DNA of 64,000 nucleotides from Macrostomum hystrix (Eukaryota; Platyhelminthes; Macrostomidae): the NCBI GenBank assembly GCA_950097015.1, contig CATNEN010000003.1:13373001-13437000 (forward strand), written 5' to 3'. Below the pieces are notes generated by a model that was not told where the DNA came from, searched no databases, and worked only from the letters and a program-made list of their open reading frames with translations. Position 1 is the first letter of the stretch. Every line of letters starts with the position of its first letter. Below, one piece after another: positions 9,449 to 19,529 of the stretch. The position numbers were made by a program, and so were the translations under genes.

Positions 9449-12400
9449 CTACGAGAAGAACGCGCCACTAAGAAACCAGCCGCATAGGATGCCAGAAAAA
9501 ACGCCGAGCACTAGAAAGAATGCGGCCAGCATAGCAGCCAAGCCGGCATGTTTCTCGGCATCGGCAACACTCCTTGGCGCGTACATCATACATAGAGACG
9601 ACAAATAGCCCGAACTAAATGAGAACACAATCATGCCGCAGATGAACGCTGCGTCGCTGTTAATCAGGACTGGTATGAAGCTGCGCTTGTCCGGAAAACA
9701 GTTGCAGAACAGGAAGAATGGCACAAAGATAATTAGGCGCGGCCAAACGAGCAAGGCAAGCCAACGCGGCGACGGGAACTGCCAGAAAGTTGACACCAAG
9801 CTGCCGAGCATGGCAAACAAATTAAAGAACAGGAATACAAAGATGTCAACAAACCAGTCCTTCATGCCAATTAGGGTCAATGGCGTCACAGTCGATTGTA
9901 GAGCTGGAAAGCAGGCTAGAGTGCAGAAGAATACGCACCAGACGCTCAGGCAATGGACCCAGCACTGGCGTAGCACATCCCAGTAGCGGCGCCAGTAGCT
10001 GTGACAAGTTAACAAGGATTTGACAAAGCTTCGTTTTAAAAGGCGGCATGATTAGAAACAGATACTAAAACTAGACCAGGGGTCGGCTTACTTATAAGCG
10101 TGCAGGCCAGGGAAAGAACTAATAGACGACAAATGCGGGCCGCATTAACTATAGTAATATGAGACAAGAGAGACGAGACAGAAGAGATGAGACATGGAAG
10201 AGATGAGACAGGGGAAGATGAGACAGGGGGAGATGAGACAGGGGGAGATGAGACAGGGGGAGATGAGACAGGGGGAGATGAGACAGGGGGAGATGAAATA
10301 GGGGAGAGATGAGACACGGGAGAGATGAGACATCGGAGAGATGAGACACGGGAGAGATGAGATAGAGAAGAGATGAGACGGGAGAGAGACGGGAGACACG
10401 GGAGACATGAGACGGGAAAGATGAAACAGGGTTTCGGCCATAGACCAAATTATGCGTCGATTGCCCCACAGCACAAACACAGTACTACAATATTTATAAT
10501 TATAAATTAATTTTTAGATTTAGATAAGTAAATGGCAATTTTTTTTCTAATAGTAGACCTACAAAAATAGCTAGGTAAAAAGGCACTTACCGATTGCAAA
10601 TTAGTTTAGCTTCGTCCCCTCGAATACAGCAGATAGCGCAGCACTCAGCAGCCGTACTGGCGTGATCTCCGCAGAAGCCGTCACTATTATCTTTGCTAAC
10701 AATCACAACAACAGGCTCAGCCCCGGCATCGTTACTATCACCAGCAGGTTTGTCAGTGTTATCAATTGGCTCAATGTCCAGCATGGGAATTTCAAACTCC
10801 CTAGCTTGATAGTGCTGATAGAACTTTAGTTTCGGCAGCAATAGCAAAGAGACAATGCAAACGCATAGGATAATAACAGCAGACGAGAAATATAGAATAG
10901 CCGTCACTTGGAGATTTAGATTCGATGCTGCTTTACTAGCGAGATTAACTAGGCTCACAACAGTGCCGCAGACATTGTTGCCTGAAAGTTGGGAGATTTA
11001 GTAGAGCTTGAAAAAAAATATTATAATAAACATAATAATTGCAGGAGGGCTGCGGCCAATGGCACATCATTTACTGCACTAGACCCGTAGCCAGCGAGGA
11101 GGCAATTCTGCCCATTCCCCTGAAACAGGGTGTGTACATCTGCCCCTGACTTTCTCATCGTCAGGCTGTGTGCACTCTCACTGTGCGTTGGAGGTTTGCC
11201 CTCAAAGGGTGTAAATTACAAGACAAGCCCCTAAGCCCCTAAATGAATGCCGCGGAATCGAGCTCAGGACCTCAGGATGCGAGAGTCAACCACGTTAACC
11301 ACACTGCGACAGACCCTCTGAGTAGGGCTTATAAATTAAGTAAAAAATGTTTTAGAGACAAAACTACCATGCGCACTGTTTTGACCGGTTGTAAAAAAAA
11401 CGAATTTTGTGTCGATTGGAAGATGCTAATGAACAAGAATGTAGCTAACTAATTAATTAGCTAGCTACATTAATCTAGTTGAATCACGTTTAGGCTTAGC
11501 ACAATCTTATGACCAGATACAATTAGAGACGGAATTATTTTGTTTCATTTTTGTTTCAATTTAATACTGGAACTGACTGAACTTGGTAATTTAACTCTCC
11601 TCTCTCTATAGTGGGTATCGAACTGGGCAACGAACTTTGCTTTCTGTATTTTTTGCTTTTCTCGGACTAATGGCACTGAAGTGTAGTTCAGCATTACTGA
11701 AGAAGTGAGAGTGAAACTATTTGTTCTATCGTCATCTGAACTGAACGAAGATACAAACAACTCACCTAACACAATAGCATTTGAATAGGCCATCGGCAGT
11801 AGAGCAACCATTCCAAAAGCAGAAGACTGGTACACCCCGGCGCAGCAGTTCAACACTACTATGCACAGTATGGTCATGCCGAAAAAGGTTGCTGGCCAAT
11901 TCTGACTGTCAACGATGGCAAGCACGACAGTAAATAGGCAGATGACAATCTCGACTAGGATGACAACTATTAGTTTGCGCATTTCGTTACCCGACTTCAA
12001 TGATGGCTTAGTAGATTGAAAGAATACATTGATAGCCATCATGATGATGTTTGGCAGCTGGGCGGATATGGTGATGTAGTTCATAAAGTTGGAGCGATAG
12101 TCAGCATTGACTGAACTATTAGTGTTTAGCTTGTAGTCGCGAAAGTAGCTGACGGCATTAATGAACATATTCCAAGGCAGTAGGATGCCAATGCCATGCA
12201 AAGCGAATACAATGAAAACTGCATAATAGATGTCTTTGGGTGCTTTGCCACTAACTTCAATAGGTTTGGTGTCACCATAAGGATCTTTGGCTTTTGTAGC
12301 TGATGACTGAAGCAACAGAACTCCTTCTGGATTATGGCAGTCTTCTTTGCATAGTGTTTCATCTTTGGTGTCACCATTTTTAGTCACCTTATTGCCATCC

Positions 12401-12492
12401 GTCAGGGCCACATGCTCAAACTGATCCTCGGTACCTGAATCATTTGGCAGCAACTGCTTGTCAGGTAGCACCATGCTGTCAGTAAGGTCCAT
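9449..12492 (-). CDS. SLC29 equilibrative nucleoside transporter (ENT) family protein
   Basis: Three coding exons, 12492-11766, 10981-10591 and 9998-9449, with consensus GT-AG junctions and matching phases (1 and 2), give 555 residues, close to the usual ENT length. ENTs are 11-helix membrane carriers moving nucleosides and nucleobases by facilitated diffusion. Residues 1-90 are an acidic, hydrophilic cytoplasmic tail; the first helix carries the family hallmark GIGILLPWNMFINA. Exon 1 covers helices 1-5, exon 2 helix 6, its PKLKFYQHYQ junction and the large cytoplasmic loop, exon 3 the C-terminal half starting WRRYWDVLRQCW. The helix-8 signature, normally DxxGR, reads FNLFAMLGS: the Asp and the Arg, both important for transport in human ENT1, are Ala and Ser. 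The N-terminal half otherwise looks intact. Intron 1 contains a SINE, intron 2 a 16-bp minisatellite. The family call is secure; transport activity is uncertain. Confidence 0.92.
10145..10440. repeat. 16-bp minisatellite in ENT intron 2
   Basis: About 18 copies of GAGATGAGACAGGGGA and variants. The same 16-bp unit occurs in reverse orientation at 49310-49870 and as a diverged form at 39094-39520. Open frames on the minus strand here are repeat artefacts. Confidence 0.9.
11034..11325 (-). mobile_element. tRNA-derived SINE, 3' body and head (ENT intron 1)
   Basis: Reverse orientation copy of the main SINE family. From right to left it has the tRNA-like head (B-box region around GGAATCGAGCTCAGG as read on +), the body with TTTCTCATCGTCAGGC, and the tail GGAGGGCTGCGG followed by an AT-rich 3' end. 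It lacks part of the central segment around 11130 compared with the copy at 31830-32189. Confidence 0.8.
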
Positions 12493-14040
12493 GCTTTAAG
12501 GAGTTTTTTAAGCTCTTGCTTTTTGTGTATTTTAATATAGCAGATTTTTTGTATAGGTTCTGAAATGAAGAAAAAGAAATCCTAAGAAACAAGCAAAAAA
12601 ATCTTTCTTATTATTTGTTTTTTAAATCTCCTAGTTTGATATGTGAAATTAGGCCCTAATTAAAATTTGAATTGGCACTAAATGTTCTTGTAAGTTATGA
12701 GTTTTATACTCCCAAAAGGAATTTAGGACCCATTATATATTAGCTCTAAATATTATTTTAAAGCTTTCTTTAAGTAGGTCTAAATAACATGTGAATTAAA
12801 ATGTAAGATGTAATCATTCAGATTTAGAGCCTACAAATGGAACTCCATAATGACCATAGCAACAGATTTGGTACTGCAAATTTCAATTTAATTAATTAAA
12901 CATAGCAAATTAGGTCCAATGTATTAGTTATTAGTTATTAGTAATGTATTACTGACAATTAGTCTATTATATATTTTTTTGTATTTCTAATTTAGATAAA
13001 AGTAGGGCAATAATTCAGTTCTATTTGCTAAATTAATTTGCACCAGCTACTCATAGGAATTTTTAATTTTGCATAGGCCTAACATGGCATGGCATTGAAG
13101 CTTTTAATAAGTGTCTATGGTAGAAATAGAACTGCCTCAGCAGTTGATGTTACCATGATTACGTCTCTTGTTTTTACATTCAAGTGTCACCACATTACTC
13201 TAACTCATTGGGGTGCAGCACTTTTTAGACAGTATATGCACAATTTGACAAGCACCACCAAGAGCACGAGCAACACACACTCGATATAGCCTTGCAAAGG
13301 CTATGGTATATATAGAATGTAGACGTAGTGTAGGTAGGTCTAGGCCCTATCACCCTAGGGCCTACCTAGCTAGTGTATGTACTAATAGACAATCAATCCT
13401 TTGTCGTCTGTTCGTTGTTCGCTGTTGCTATGGCCTATGTTATATGACACATTAATAATACTAAAACATATTAGACTGGATATTGAGACCGAGACTTTTC
13501 TCAGTCTCACTTTTCTCAGAAGTTTGAAGTCGAACTTCAAATCGCTAAATACTCTAGTCCTTAGATTGTTAATTATTGCAAAAGATCTAAGACCTCGTGG
13601 CGCATGATTTGTAAACAGAAGTACAACTGAATAGAATTTAAGTTTCTTAACAAAGTATAACAAAGTATAACAAAGTATAACAAAAGTATAAAAAATAAAA
13701 AGTACGCCAATACAAATGATGAGACTATGAAACAACCTAGAGAATAATTTTTTTTATTCTTTTATTATGGAAGGAAAGTGAAATTGCAAAAAATGTTGCT
13801 TGCCACGATGCTGTGTTGAAAGTTGCGTAGATGAATTATTAATCCACAAGTTCGTAATCCGAATATATCCAACAGTAAAGTCAAACTAACTATGAATAAT
13901 ATTTTATATAATATATATTTACTTTTCCTTTGTATGACAGTGTTGCGTAAATATGGCTGGGAAAATTGTGTACATTTGCATGGTGTATTAGACGCAAGAT
14001 TCAGTTGGACAAACGATTTTTAATAATAATAATAATAATC
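12493..14040. other. ENT upstream region, AT-rich
   Basis: No gene recognised. Small structures: a hairpin around TAGCCTTGCAAAGGCTA (about 13286-13302), a stem formed by CTAGGCCCTA and CTAGGGCCTA (about 13340-13370), a palindromic TTTGAAGTCGAACTTCAAA (about 13523), and four copies of a 10-11-bp AACAAAGTAT unit at about 13650-13690. The promoter of the ENT gene should be here, but no defining motif was found. Confidence 0.4.
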
Positions 14041-14053
14041 CAAGTTCTAATTA

Positions 14054-14069
14054 CCAAGGACCACTAGGA
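14054..14069. repeat. 16-bp inverted repeat flanking the Helitron (left arm)
   Basis: CCAAGGACCACTAGGA here is the exact reverse complement of 16709-16724, immediately outside the right edge of the Helitron. The Helitron may have landed inside an older inverted-repeat element. A second stem (AACAAGTGCACTGT near 14151 and ACAGTGCACTTGTT near 14241) lies between the left arm and the Helitron. Confidence 0.7.
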
Positions 14070-14595
14070 GTAGCAAGGACGACTACTCCAAATGATTCTT
14101 GCTAATTACAACATGTACATTGAAATTTTGACACAATTTTGATACAGTGAACAAGTGCACTGTAAAAATTTCAATTGTTAGTCAATCCTTTCCTTTAAAT
14201 TGCTTCAATTCCTTCCTTTCAATTGTTGTTTAATTGTCGGACAGTGCACTTGTTATAAAAGTGAAATTAGATGCTAGCTGCAGGACCCTTAAGACTTTAT
14301 TGGATGATTACAGCTAGTCGCCAGCAAGGACAACTTAACAACTCAACTTATATATGTAACTAGCTTTTTTTGCCCGTTGTTTTTGGGGCAGAAATTTAAA
14401 GCAAAGCAGTAAGCAATTCACGTCTCTGTATTAACTTTATAGTGAAGGTCACCATTTATTTATTTACTGCATTAATGAGAAGTGAAGAGTGTGTTTAAGG
14501 CGTTTTAAGTAAAAAATAAGTGAAAAGTTTGTCCAAACAGCCCCCTCTTGATTACTTCTTTAGAAACATGTCTCTTAGCCACTCATCTATACAGT

Positions 14596-14889
14596 CAGTG
14601 GCAGATCCAGGAATTTTGTTTTGGGGCGGTCTGTCAGGGGAGCGCCATGAGAATCACAGAGGGGGTGCCAGCGGCCGAAAAAGGGCGCCAGGAGCCAAGA
14701 AAGGGCGCCAGGAGCCAAGAAAGGGCGCCAGCAGCTGAAAAACGGGAGCCAGCGGCTGAAAAAGGGGCGCCAGCGGCCGAAAAGGGGCGCCAGTGCTGCG
14801 ACTGGCGCCCCTGGTGGGGGCATCCTATTCCTATGATTAAAATTTAGGGGGGCGACTGCCCCCCCGCCCCCCCCCTAAATCTGCCTCTG
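14596..14889. mobile_element. 294-bp non-autonomous hAT-type element nested in the Helitron
   Basis: The left end is CAGTGGCAGATCCAGGA and the reverse complement of the right end is CAGAGGCAGATTTAGG, forming terminal inverted repeats. A perfect 8-bp target duplication TATACAGT flanks it (14588-14595 and 14890-14897). CAG-initial TIRs with 8-bp duplications are characteristic of hAT elements. The interior is a GC-rich short tandem of a 17-18-bp unit around GGGCGCCAGGAGCCAAGAAA with no coding capacity. It must postdate the Helitron. Confidence 0.9.
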
Positions 14890-15041
14890 TATACAGTATG
14901 CATGTACACGCGTATACATAAGGAAAATAGCCATGGCATAACAATAACAATGTCAAAGAAACAAAATTAAACTGTTTCAGAGTTCAGAGTTAGACAGGTC
15001 AAGGTCAATTCGTGACTACTTTTCTATTAATTGCTTGCGAG

Positions 15042-16056
15042 TCACCTCAAGGCCTGGGGTGCGAAAATGAATAGGCCAGCTGGAGTTCCAACACGGGAGC
15101 AGGCGACATAAAGCTGCCCATGCGAGAAGCAAGGAGTCTCCAGGTTGATGCCAGCCACCTTCAGCGACTGTCCCTGAGCCTTGTTAATAGTCATCGCAAA
15201 GCACACTCTCACAGGGAACTGCAGTCGCTTGAACTGAAATGGCAGGTCCGTGGGGATAATTGGAATCCGGGGAAAGAACACAGACTCTCCTCTGCCAGAT
15301 CCAGTCATTATCGTGGCCTCAATCACGTGTGGGAAGAGCCGCCTGACTATCAGTCTGGTGCCGTTACACAGCCTTGGCGCATTCAGGTTGCGGAGGAGCA
15401 TAATTGGTGCCCCAACTTTCAGCTGCAAGTTGTGCGATGGAGTTCCAGGAGGATCTAGAGAGTTCAGAAACTCAACAGGATACTCCACAGCGGTGTCATC
15501 AGTCAACGTTGTATCAATTGACTTGTAGGTGAAAACTGCACCTGGCAACTCCTGAGGCAGTTGGTAGTTAATTTCGTTGGCGGCATCATTTCTAGGACAC
15601 AGAATTGCCCTCTCTGACAGCCAGTCAACGTCAGCATATCGAACCATCAGGTTCGGGTAAACTTTTGCCTTGAGCTCCTGCACTGACTGCACAATGGTTC
15701 CGATTGTAGCGATCGATGACTGCCCATCCTCGGTGCTAATCTCCAGCAGACCATTGCCGATTCGCAATAGATTGGCAGAGAACTCATGAGCTGTTTCGTC
15801 TCCTTGAATTGTAGCTCTCATGTTTTGTTCGTAGGTGCAACTTCACAACCGATGGCCACAGGTGAGATGATTTTAGGCAAGCATTAATCTCATCAGCAGG
15901 AGTGCCACGCGGAATCACAGGCAGCGTCTGTCTAAAGTCTCCAGACAGCAGCAGAGTGACACCACCCATCAGTTGATCGCCAGCCTCTTTCTTTCTTCTG
16001 GCTGGAGAGAAATATCGACCGGAGAGCCCTGCGCACTGGAACGCCACCGCACTCAC
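15042..16056 (-). pseudogene. Helitron PIF1-type helicase, C-terminal part, frameshifted
   Basis: Two overlapping minus-strand frames, 16056-15784 and 15821-15042, together cover the second half of a PIF1-like helicase of Helitron type. Visible motifs: GGVTLLLSGDFRQTLPVIPRG (motif III-like), LNAPRLCNGTRLIVRRL, and near the end FAMTINKAQGQSLKVAGINL followed by LYVACSRVGTP, the conserved C-terminal signature of this family. The two parts are in different frames, so at least one frameshift is present, and the Walker A region, the RepHUH nuclease and the zinc-finger part are missing. The copy cannot have mobilised itself. The frame ends at TGA just before the Helitron 3' non-coding region. Confidence 0.88.
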
Positions 16057-16708
16057 CGCACTCAGTCTCAGTGCTCAGCTCGCGGCCGCCGGCTAGCCGA
16101 CACTTCCACTAGTCAAAAAATACTCGGCTAGCCGGGTGAATCCATGTGGACCCATGGGGGGCTAGCCTTCAGTGCTGCTTGGGGGCCAGTAGACAGTCTA
16201 GGGGTTTGGGCTGTGTACATTCACGGCTTGAAATACAATGTACAGTCTGGGGCTTCGGCGCCCGGGGAAGGGAGGGGGTGGCTGTAATAAAATTTGGCCC
16301 GCAGAGTGGCGGAGGGGAGTTGGGGTGGCTGTCCTCGGAAAACAAAAAGTGACTCACTTTGAGATGATGCAGCTTTGCTCTGGATTGAGTAGAGATGTTC
16401 AAAATTGACAGCATTGTTGGAAAACATGTAAAGTGTAAGTGGATCAAATTTGGAGAAAATCTGACAAAGTGGGGCAACAATATGTCGAATTGAGAGATTT
16501 TTTGACGATTTTTGAGCAGTTTTTTGCACTTTTGAGCAGGAAGGAAATGATTTTTCGGGAATTTGAGTAGCCTATTGCACTCAGCGTAGGTGGTTTTAGG
16601 TATGTGCAAAGTTTGGTGCGATTTGGTTGAGCGGTTTCGGCGTCTATAAAGACAAAAGGTTGCACACACACACACACAGACAGAGTTTTCACTTTTATTT
16701 ATATAGAT

Positions 16709-16724
16709 TCCTAGTGGTCCTTGG
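16709..16724. repeat. 16-bp inverted repeat flanking the Helitron (right arm)
   Basis: TCCTAGTGGTCCTTGG, the exact reverse complement of 14054-14069; see the left arm. Confidence 0.7.
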
Positions 16725-17576
16725 CCGCCAGCTTTACAGCAGTCACCGTCACGCACATCCGTCAGTATGGATTATGGCTGTGAGAGATAACAATTCAGAC
16801 TACTGAAAACAGTAGAAAAGCAAAGGCTTAGTTGCAAAACTCTCCCACAACACTAAAAACGTATCACCATAAAATGGCAAGGTTACAAAAGATACTTCTG
16901 TGCTTTTTGGGAGAGGACTGCGTGTGGCTATGGCTGACTGACGAAGGCAATCAAGCCATGCAGAAACTGGTCTCGGTCTGCCAGCGCGGTGAGGTTTCGT
17001 TCCCCACTTTTAGTGTGTTATTATTACAATGGCATATGGCTTTGTTTAACCAATCAAAACCGCTGTCAGAAGCTAGGCCCGTGACTATTAAAAATATTTT
17101 AGGATCAAGAGCGGAGAGTAAATTAAGCTCATCCAAGACACAGGTCTGGAAATATCATGTTTGAGCGCAGTTAAATAGCACACAAATATCCATGCAGTCA
17201 TTTTTTTAAACAATCATTTAGTAGCTTTTCACAATGTCCCACTTTGGAGTTTTCATTGAGTGCTGCGTAATGTACTTGACAAAGTGCATATAATCAGGCA
17301 CTATAGCTGCAGTACTATCGTATTTCTGGTAATTATATATGAGTCAGTAACCAATGAAATAAATGTAAAACCTAATACCGATAATAAATTCCTAGGCTGT
17401 CACAATATAACTAACAGAAACAAATGTTTCTGTTACGAGACGAAATATTTGGCTGATAGATCTACAAAGCAGGAATCGTGACTACCTTTCTACCCACCTA
17501 CTATACAGTACGCTGAAATTTCAACGTCAGTGCCAAAAACTGACAGATAAATAAAAAAAAATTTTTTAGACACAAT
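16725..17576. other. Intergenic region, nothing secure
   Basis: A 110-residue + frame at 16832-17164 has no recognisable domain. No repeats or RNA genes were recognised. Confidence 0.35.
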
Positions 17577-17861
17577 CTATATTTTAGTCTCGAATTTAAA
17601 GTTATTAATCTCTTTGATTCCGGGTATTGTATAGTACGCCTCGTATAATTGGGGCTTTTTCAACAGGTGATCGTGACTTTTCACCTCCCAACAGTATAGT
17701 ACGATCCTTACTTTGCATTCAATTGTATTGTTGAATACCTGAGAAAACGACTCATTGCTGATCTGCTGGGTTTCCAGTATACCTCTGTCACCCACTTTCA
17801 CGAGAGCTGCATCGATCGTATACTTGTATAGTGAATGCAAAAATTTCTTTTCTTTATCTTG
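17577..17861 (-). CDS. Possible exon of an unrecognised gene, interrupted upstream by a hAT element
   Basis: The minus-strand frame from about 17861 down to a TAG at 17577 has balanced composition (for example FLHSLYKYTIDAALVKVGDR, later LYEAYYTIPGIKEI), unlike the AT-rich junk around it. The hAT-type element at 17870-19521 is inserted immediately upstream in this direction. Excising the element leaves the frame open for about ten more codons, after which a stop appears, so an acceptor or start codon must lie close by. I do not recognise the family, and it may be non-coding. Confidence 0.3.
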   Translation of the reverse strand, partial: QDKEKKFLHSLYKYTIDAALVKVGDRGILETQQISNESFSQVFNNTIECKVRIVLYCWEVKSHDHLLKKPQLYEAYYTIPGIKEINNFKFETKI

Positions 17862-17869
17862 CATTGCAT

Positions 17870-19521
17870 CAGGGATCCCCAACCTTCTACGGGCGGCGGG
17901 CCGCATTGACAACTGGCTTGGGGTGTGCGGGCCGCATTGACAACTGGCTTGGGGTGTGCGGGCCGCATTGACAACTGGCTTGGGGTGTGCGGGCCGCATG
18001 CTAATACACAAAACATATAATACGCAAAGCCAAGCAAAAATGTCCATTTCCAAATGTCAAACAAAATTAATGAGATGGCTGGTGCTCCTTATCCTTCGAC
18101 AGCAGTACAAAGTTTGGCTTGATCGACGAAACTCGAGCAGCAGTGCATCTTCGAGGTGGCCATCAATCCAAATAAATTAGCAATCCAAATGTATTGAAGC
18201 GTCGCTTCTAGCAGTGGGGGGTAAGACATTTCTGGGCATATTTCAATACAGCTAGGAAAACTTTAACACTTTCCAGTGATATCCAGTGATAGACTCGGCG
18301 GGCCGCATGTAATGCAAACTACTGGAAGGTGCCGCTGTAGTGTCAGCTTGTTTGCCCTTCTATCTCCTCGTGTTATTATTCAGTACTTATTTTAGACACG
18401 AGTTTTTTAGCAAAAAAATCACTCACACCAAGCCGGGCTGGACCAGCCGGGGAAGTGGACGCCCACCACCCCGCGAGCGCTACCCCTGGGCTACAGTCTC
18501 GGCCAATCAGCGTGCGACCCGGCCTCACTACCTGTCTACCCTCGGCAAGAAGCGACCCCGGGGCTCAGAACGGCGGCTGCGAGTCTACTGTGATTTGTCG
18601 CCTTGGCTCAGGCTACAGCCAGGCATCCACCTCGCCGATCGGCCAAATTTGGGGTTAACATGACTCTATAAAAGGAAGCGTGTTTTTTTAGTGACTTATC
18701 GTTCTCCGCAATTCGCCTCACACTGTGAGAAGCACGTGCAAGCTAGTCCACTATGTTTGTCTCTCCCCGCCCGACCACGCTCCGCTTGTTCAGTTAGGTA
18801 GCTTTCGGCGCTACGCGTCTTGAGAGTGCGCCGCTGACAAGGGTGGTCTAGATAGGCGCTTGTTGTCGAAGTCAGTACGTGCTCTCTTCGGAGACTCCGC
18901 CGTCAGGCAGAAGGAGTGCCAACCGATAGGATCTGTCGGGGCAGCGCTGAAAGCAGAGACAACCGGAGCCTCTCGGGAAGAGTAGGGCGCGGATTAGGCC
19001 AGCTTAAGTAAAATTGTTATATCCAATTTCCCCGGACCAGATTTAGCTTTTCACTGGGAGCACGCTATAATTGCTTCCCGTGCAAATGTCCTCATTCTGT
19101 CGGTTTAACTTTTGAATCAAGTCCAATAAATAACGAGAGGCAATTCAATTCCTATTCTTATACCTAGAGTCGGCGAGTCTAAAGTAGATTAGATTGCTCA
19201 CCAATCAGATCCTTTCCGAGTCTTCTGTTCAATCAGTGTTATTCTTTTTTTCATTGGGAGTTTCGCCGGGCCGGAGGACGACATGCGGGTTTCCATCGCT
19301 TCTCTCTCCCGCTTCGCTCGCTACCCGAATCCTTAACGCTATTTATTTTCAGATTTCCCCTGCTGCTATTGAAACGATTGGTAGGACACCGACCCCGGTG
19401 CATAGTGAATAGTCGCTAGCTTTAAAATCCGCACGCTCCAGCTATATATAGGACATTCAATTTATTACACCGCGGGCCACACAAAAAGGGCTCGCGGGCC
19501 GCAGGTTGTTGGGGACCCATG
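17870..19521. mobile_element. hAT-type DNA element containing a solo LTR
   Basis: The left end is CAGGGATCCCCAACCTTC and the reverse complement of the right end is CATGGGTCCCCAACAACC; both continue into GC-rich GGGCCGC-containing sequence. The flanking octamers CATTGCAT (17862-17869) and CATTACAT (19522-19529) differ at one position. TIRs of the type CAGGGGTCCCCAACC with 8-bp duplications are known from hAT elements of the Charlie/Zaphod kind. The left subterminal part holds about three copies of a 31-bp unit (GGGCCGCATTGACAACTGGC...) at 17895-17998. Without the LTR at 18336-19469 the element is about 515 bp and has no transposase. Confidence 0.82.
18336..19469 (+). mobile_element. Probable solo LTR nested in the hAT element
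   Basis: The segment starts TGTAGTGTCAGC and ends AATTTATTACA, with the 4-bp direct repeat CCGC on both sides (18332-18335 and 19470-19473). Joining the flanks restores a continuous GC-rich hAT subterminal sequence. It contains an inverted CCAAT-type box (GGCCAATCAG near 18502), a TATA box (CTATAAAAGG near 18667) and a polyadenylation-type signal (CCAATAAATAA near 19125), the promoter and terminator layout of an LTR. No internal retrotransposon genes are present, so it is a solo LTR, family unknown. A related fragment lies inverted at 5845-6095. Confidence 0.7.
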
Positions 19522-19529
19522 CATTACAT

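Larger units (their letters stand above)
14360..16707 (-). mobile_element. Helitron, internally deleted, both ends present
   Basis: Read on the minus strand the element starts TCTATATAAATAAAAG after an A (16708), followed by a GT-rich run and a segment typical of Helitron 5' ends (AGACGCCGAAACCGCTCAAC). It ends with a hairpin GCCCCAAAAACAACGGGC, a short A run and CTAG at 14363-14360, followed by T. A 5' TC, a 3' CTRR preceded by a short GC hairpin, and insertion between A and T without duplication are the defining Helitron features. The interior keeps only the C-terminal part of the Rep-helicase (15042-16056). A 294-bp hAT-type element was inserted later at 14596-14889. Confidence 0.85.

Noticed and set aside
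13382-13735. 117-residue hydrophobic minus-strand frame
   Set aside because: AT-rich sequence with a short 10-11-bp repeat and hairpins; the hydrophobicity follows from base composition, and no splice or family support exists.
16169-16756. 195-residue minus-strand frame
   Set aside because: It lies in the Helitron 5' non-coding region, includes the GT microsatellite, and has low-complexity composition.
18336-19469. Complete LTR retrotransposon
   Set aside because: No gag or pol coding sequence inside; only a single LTR-like unit is present.
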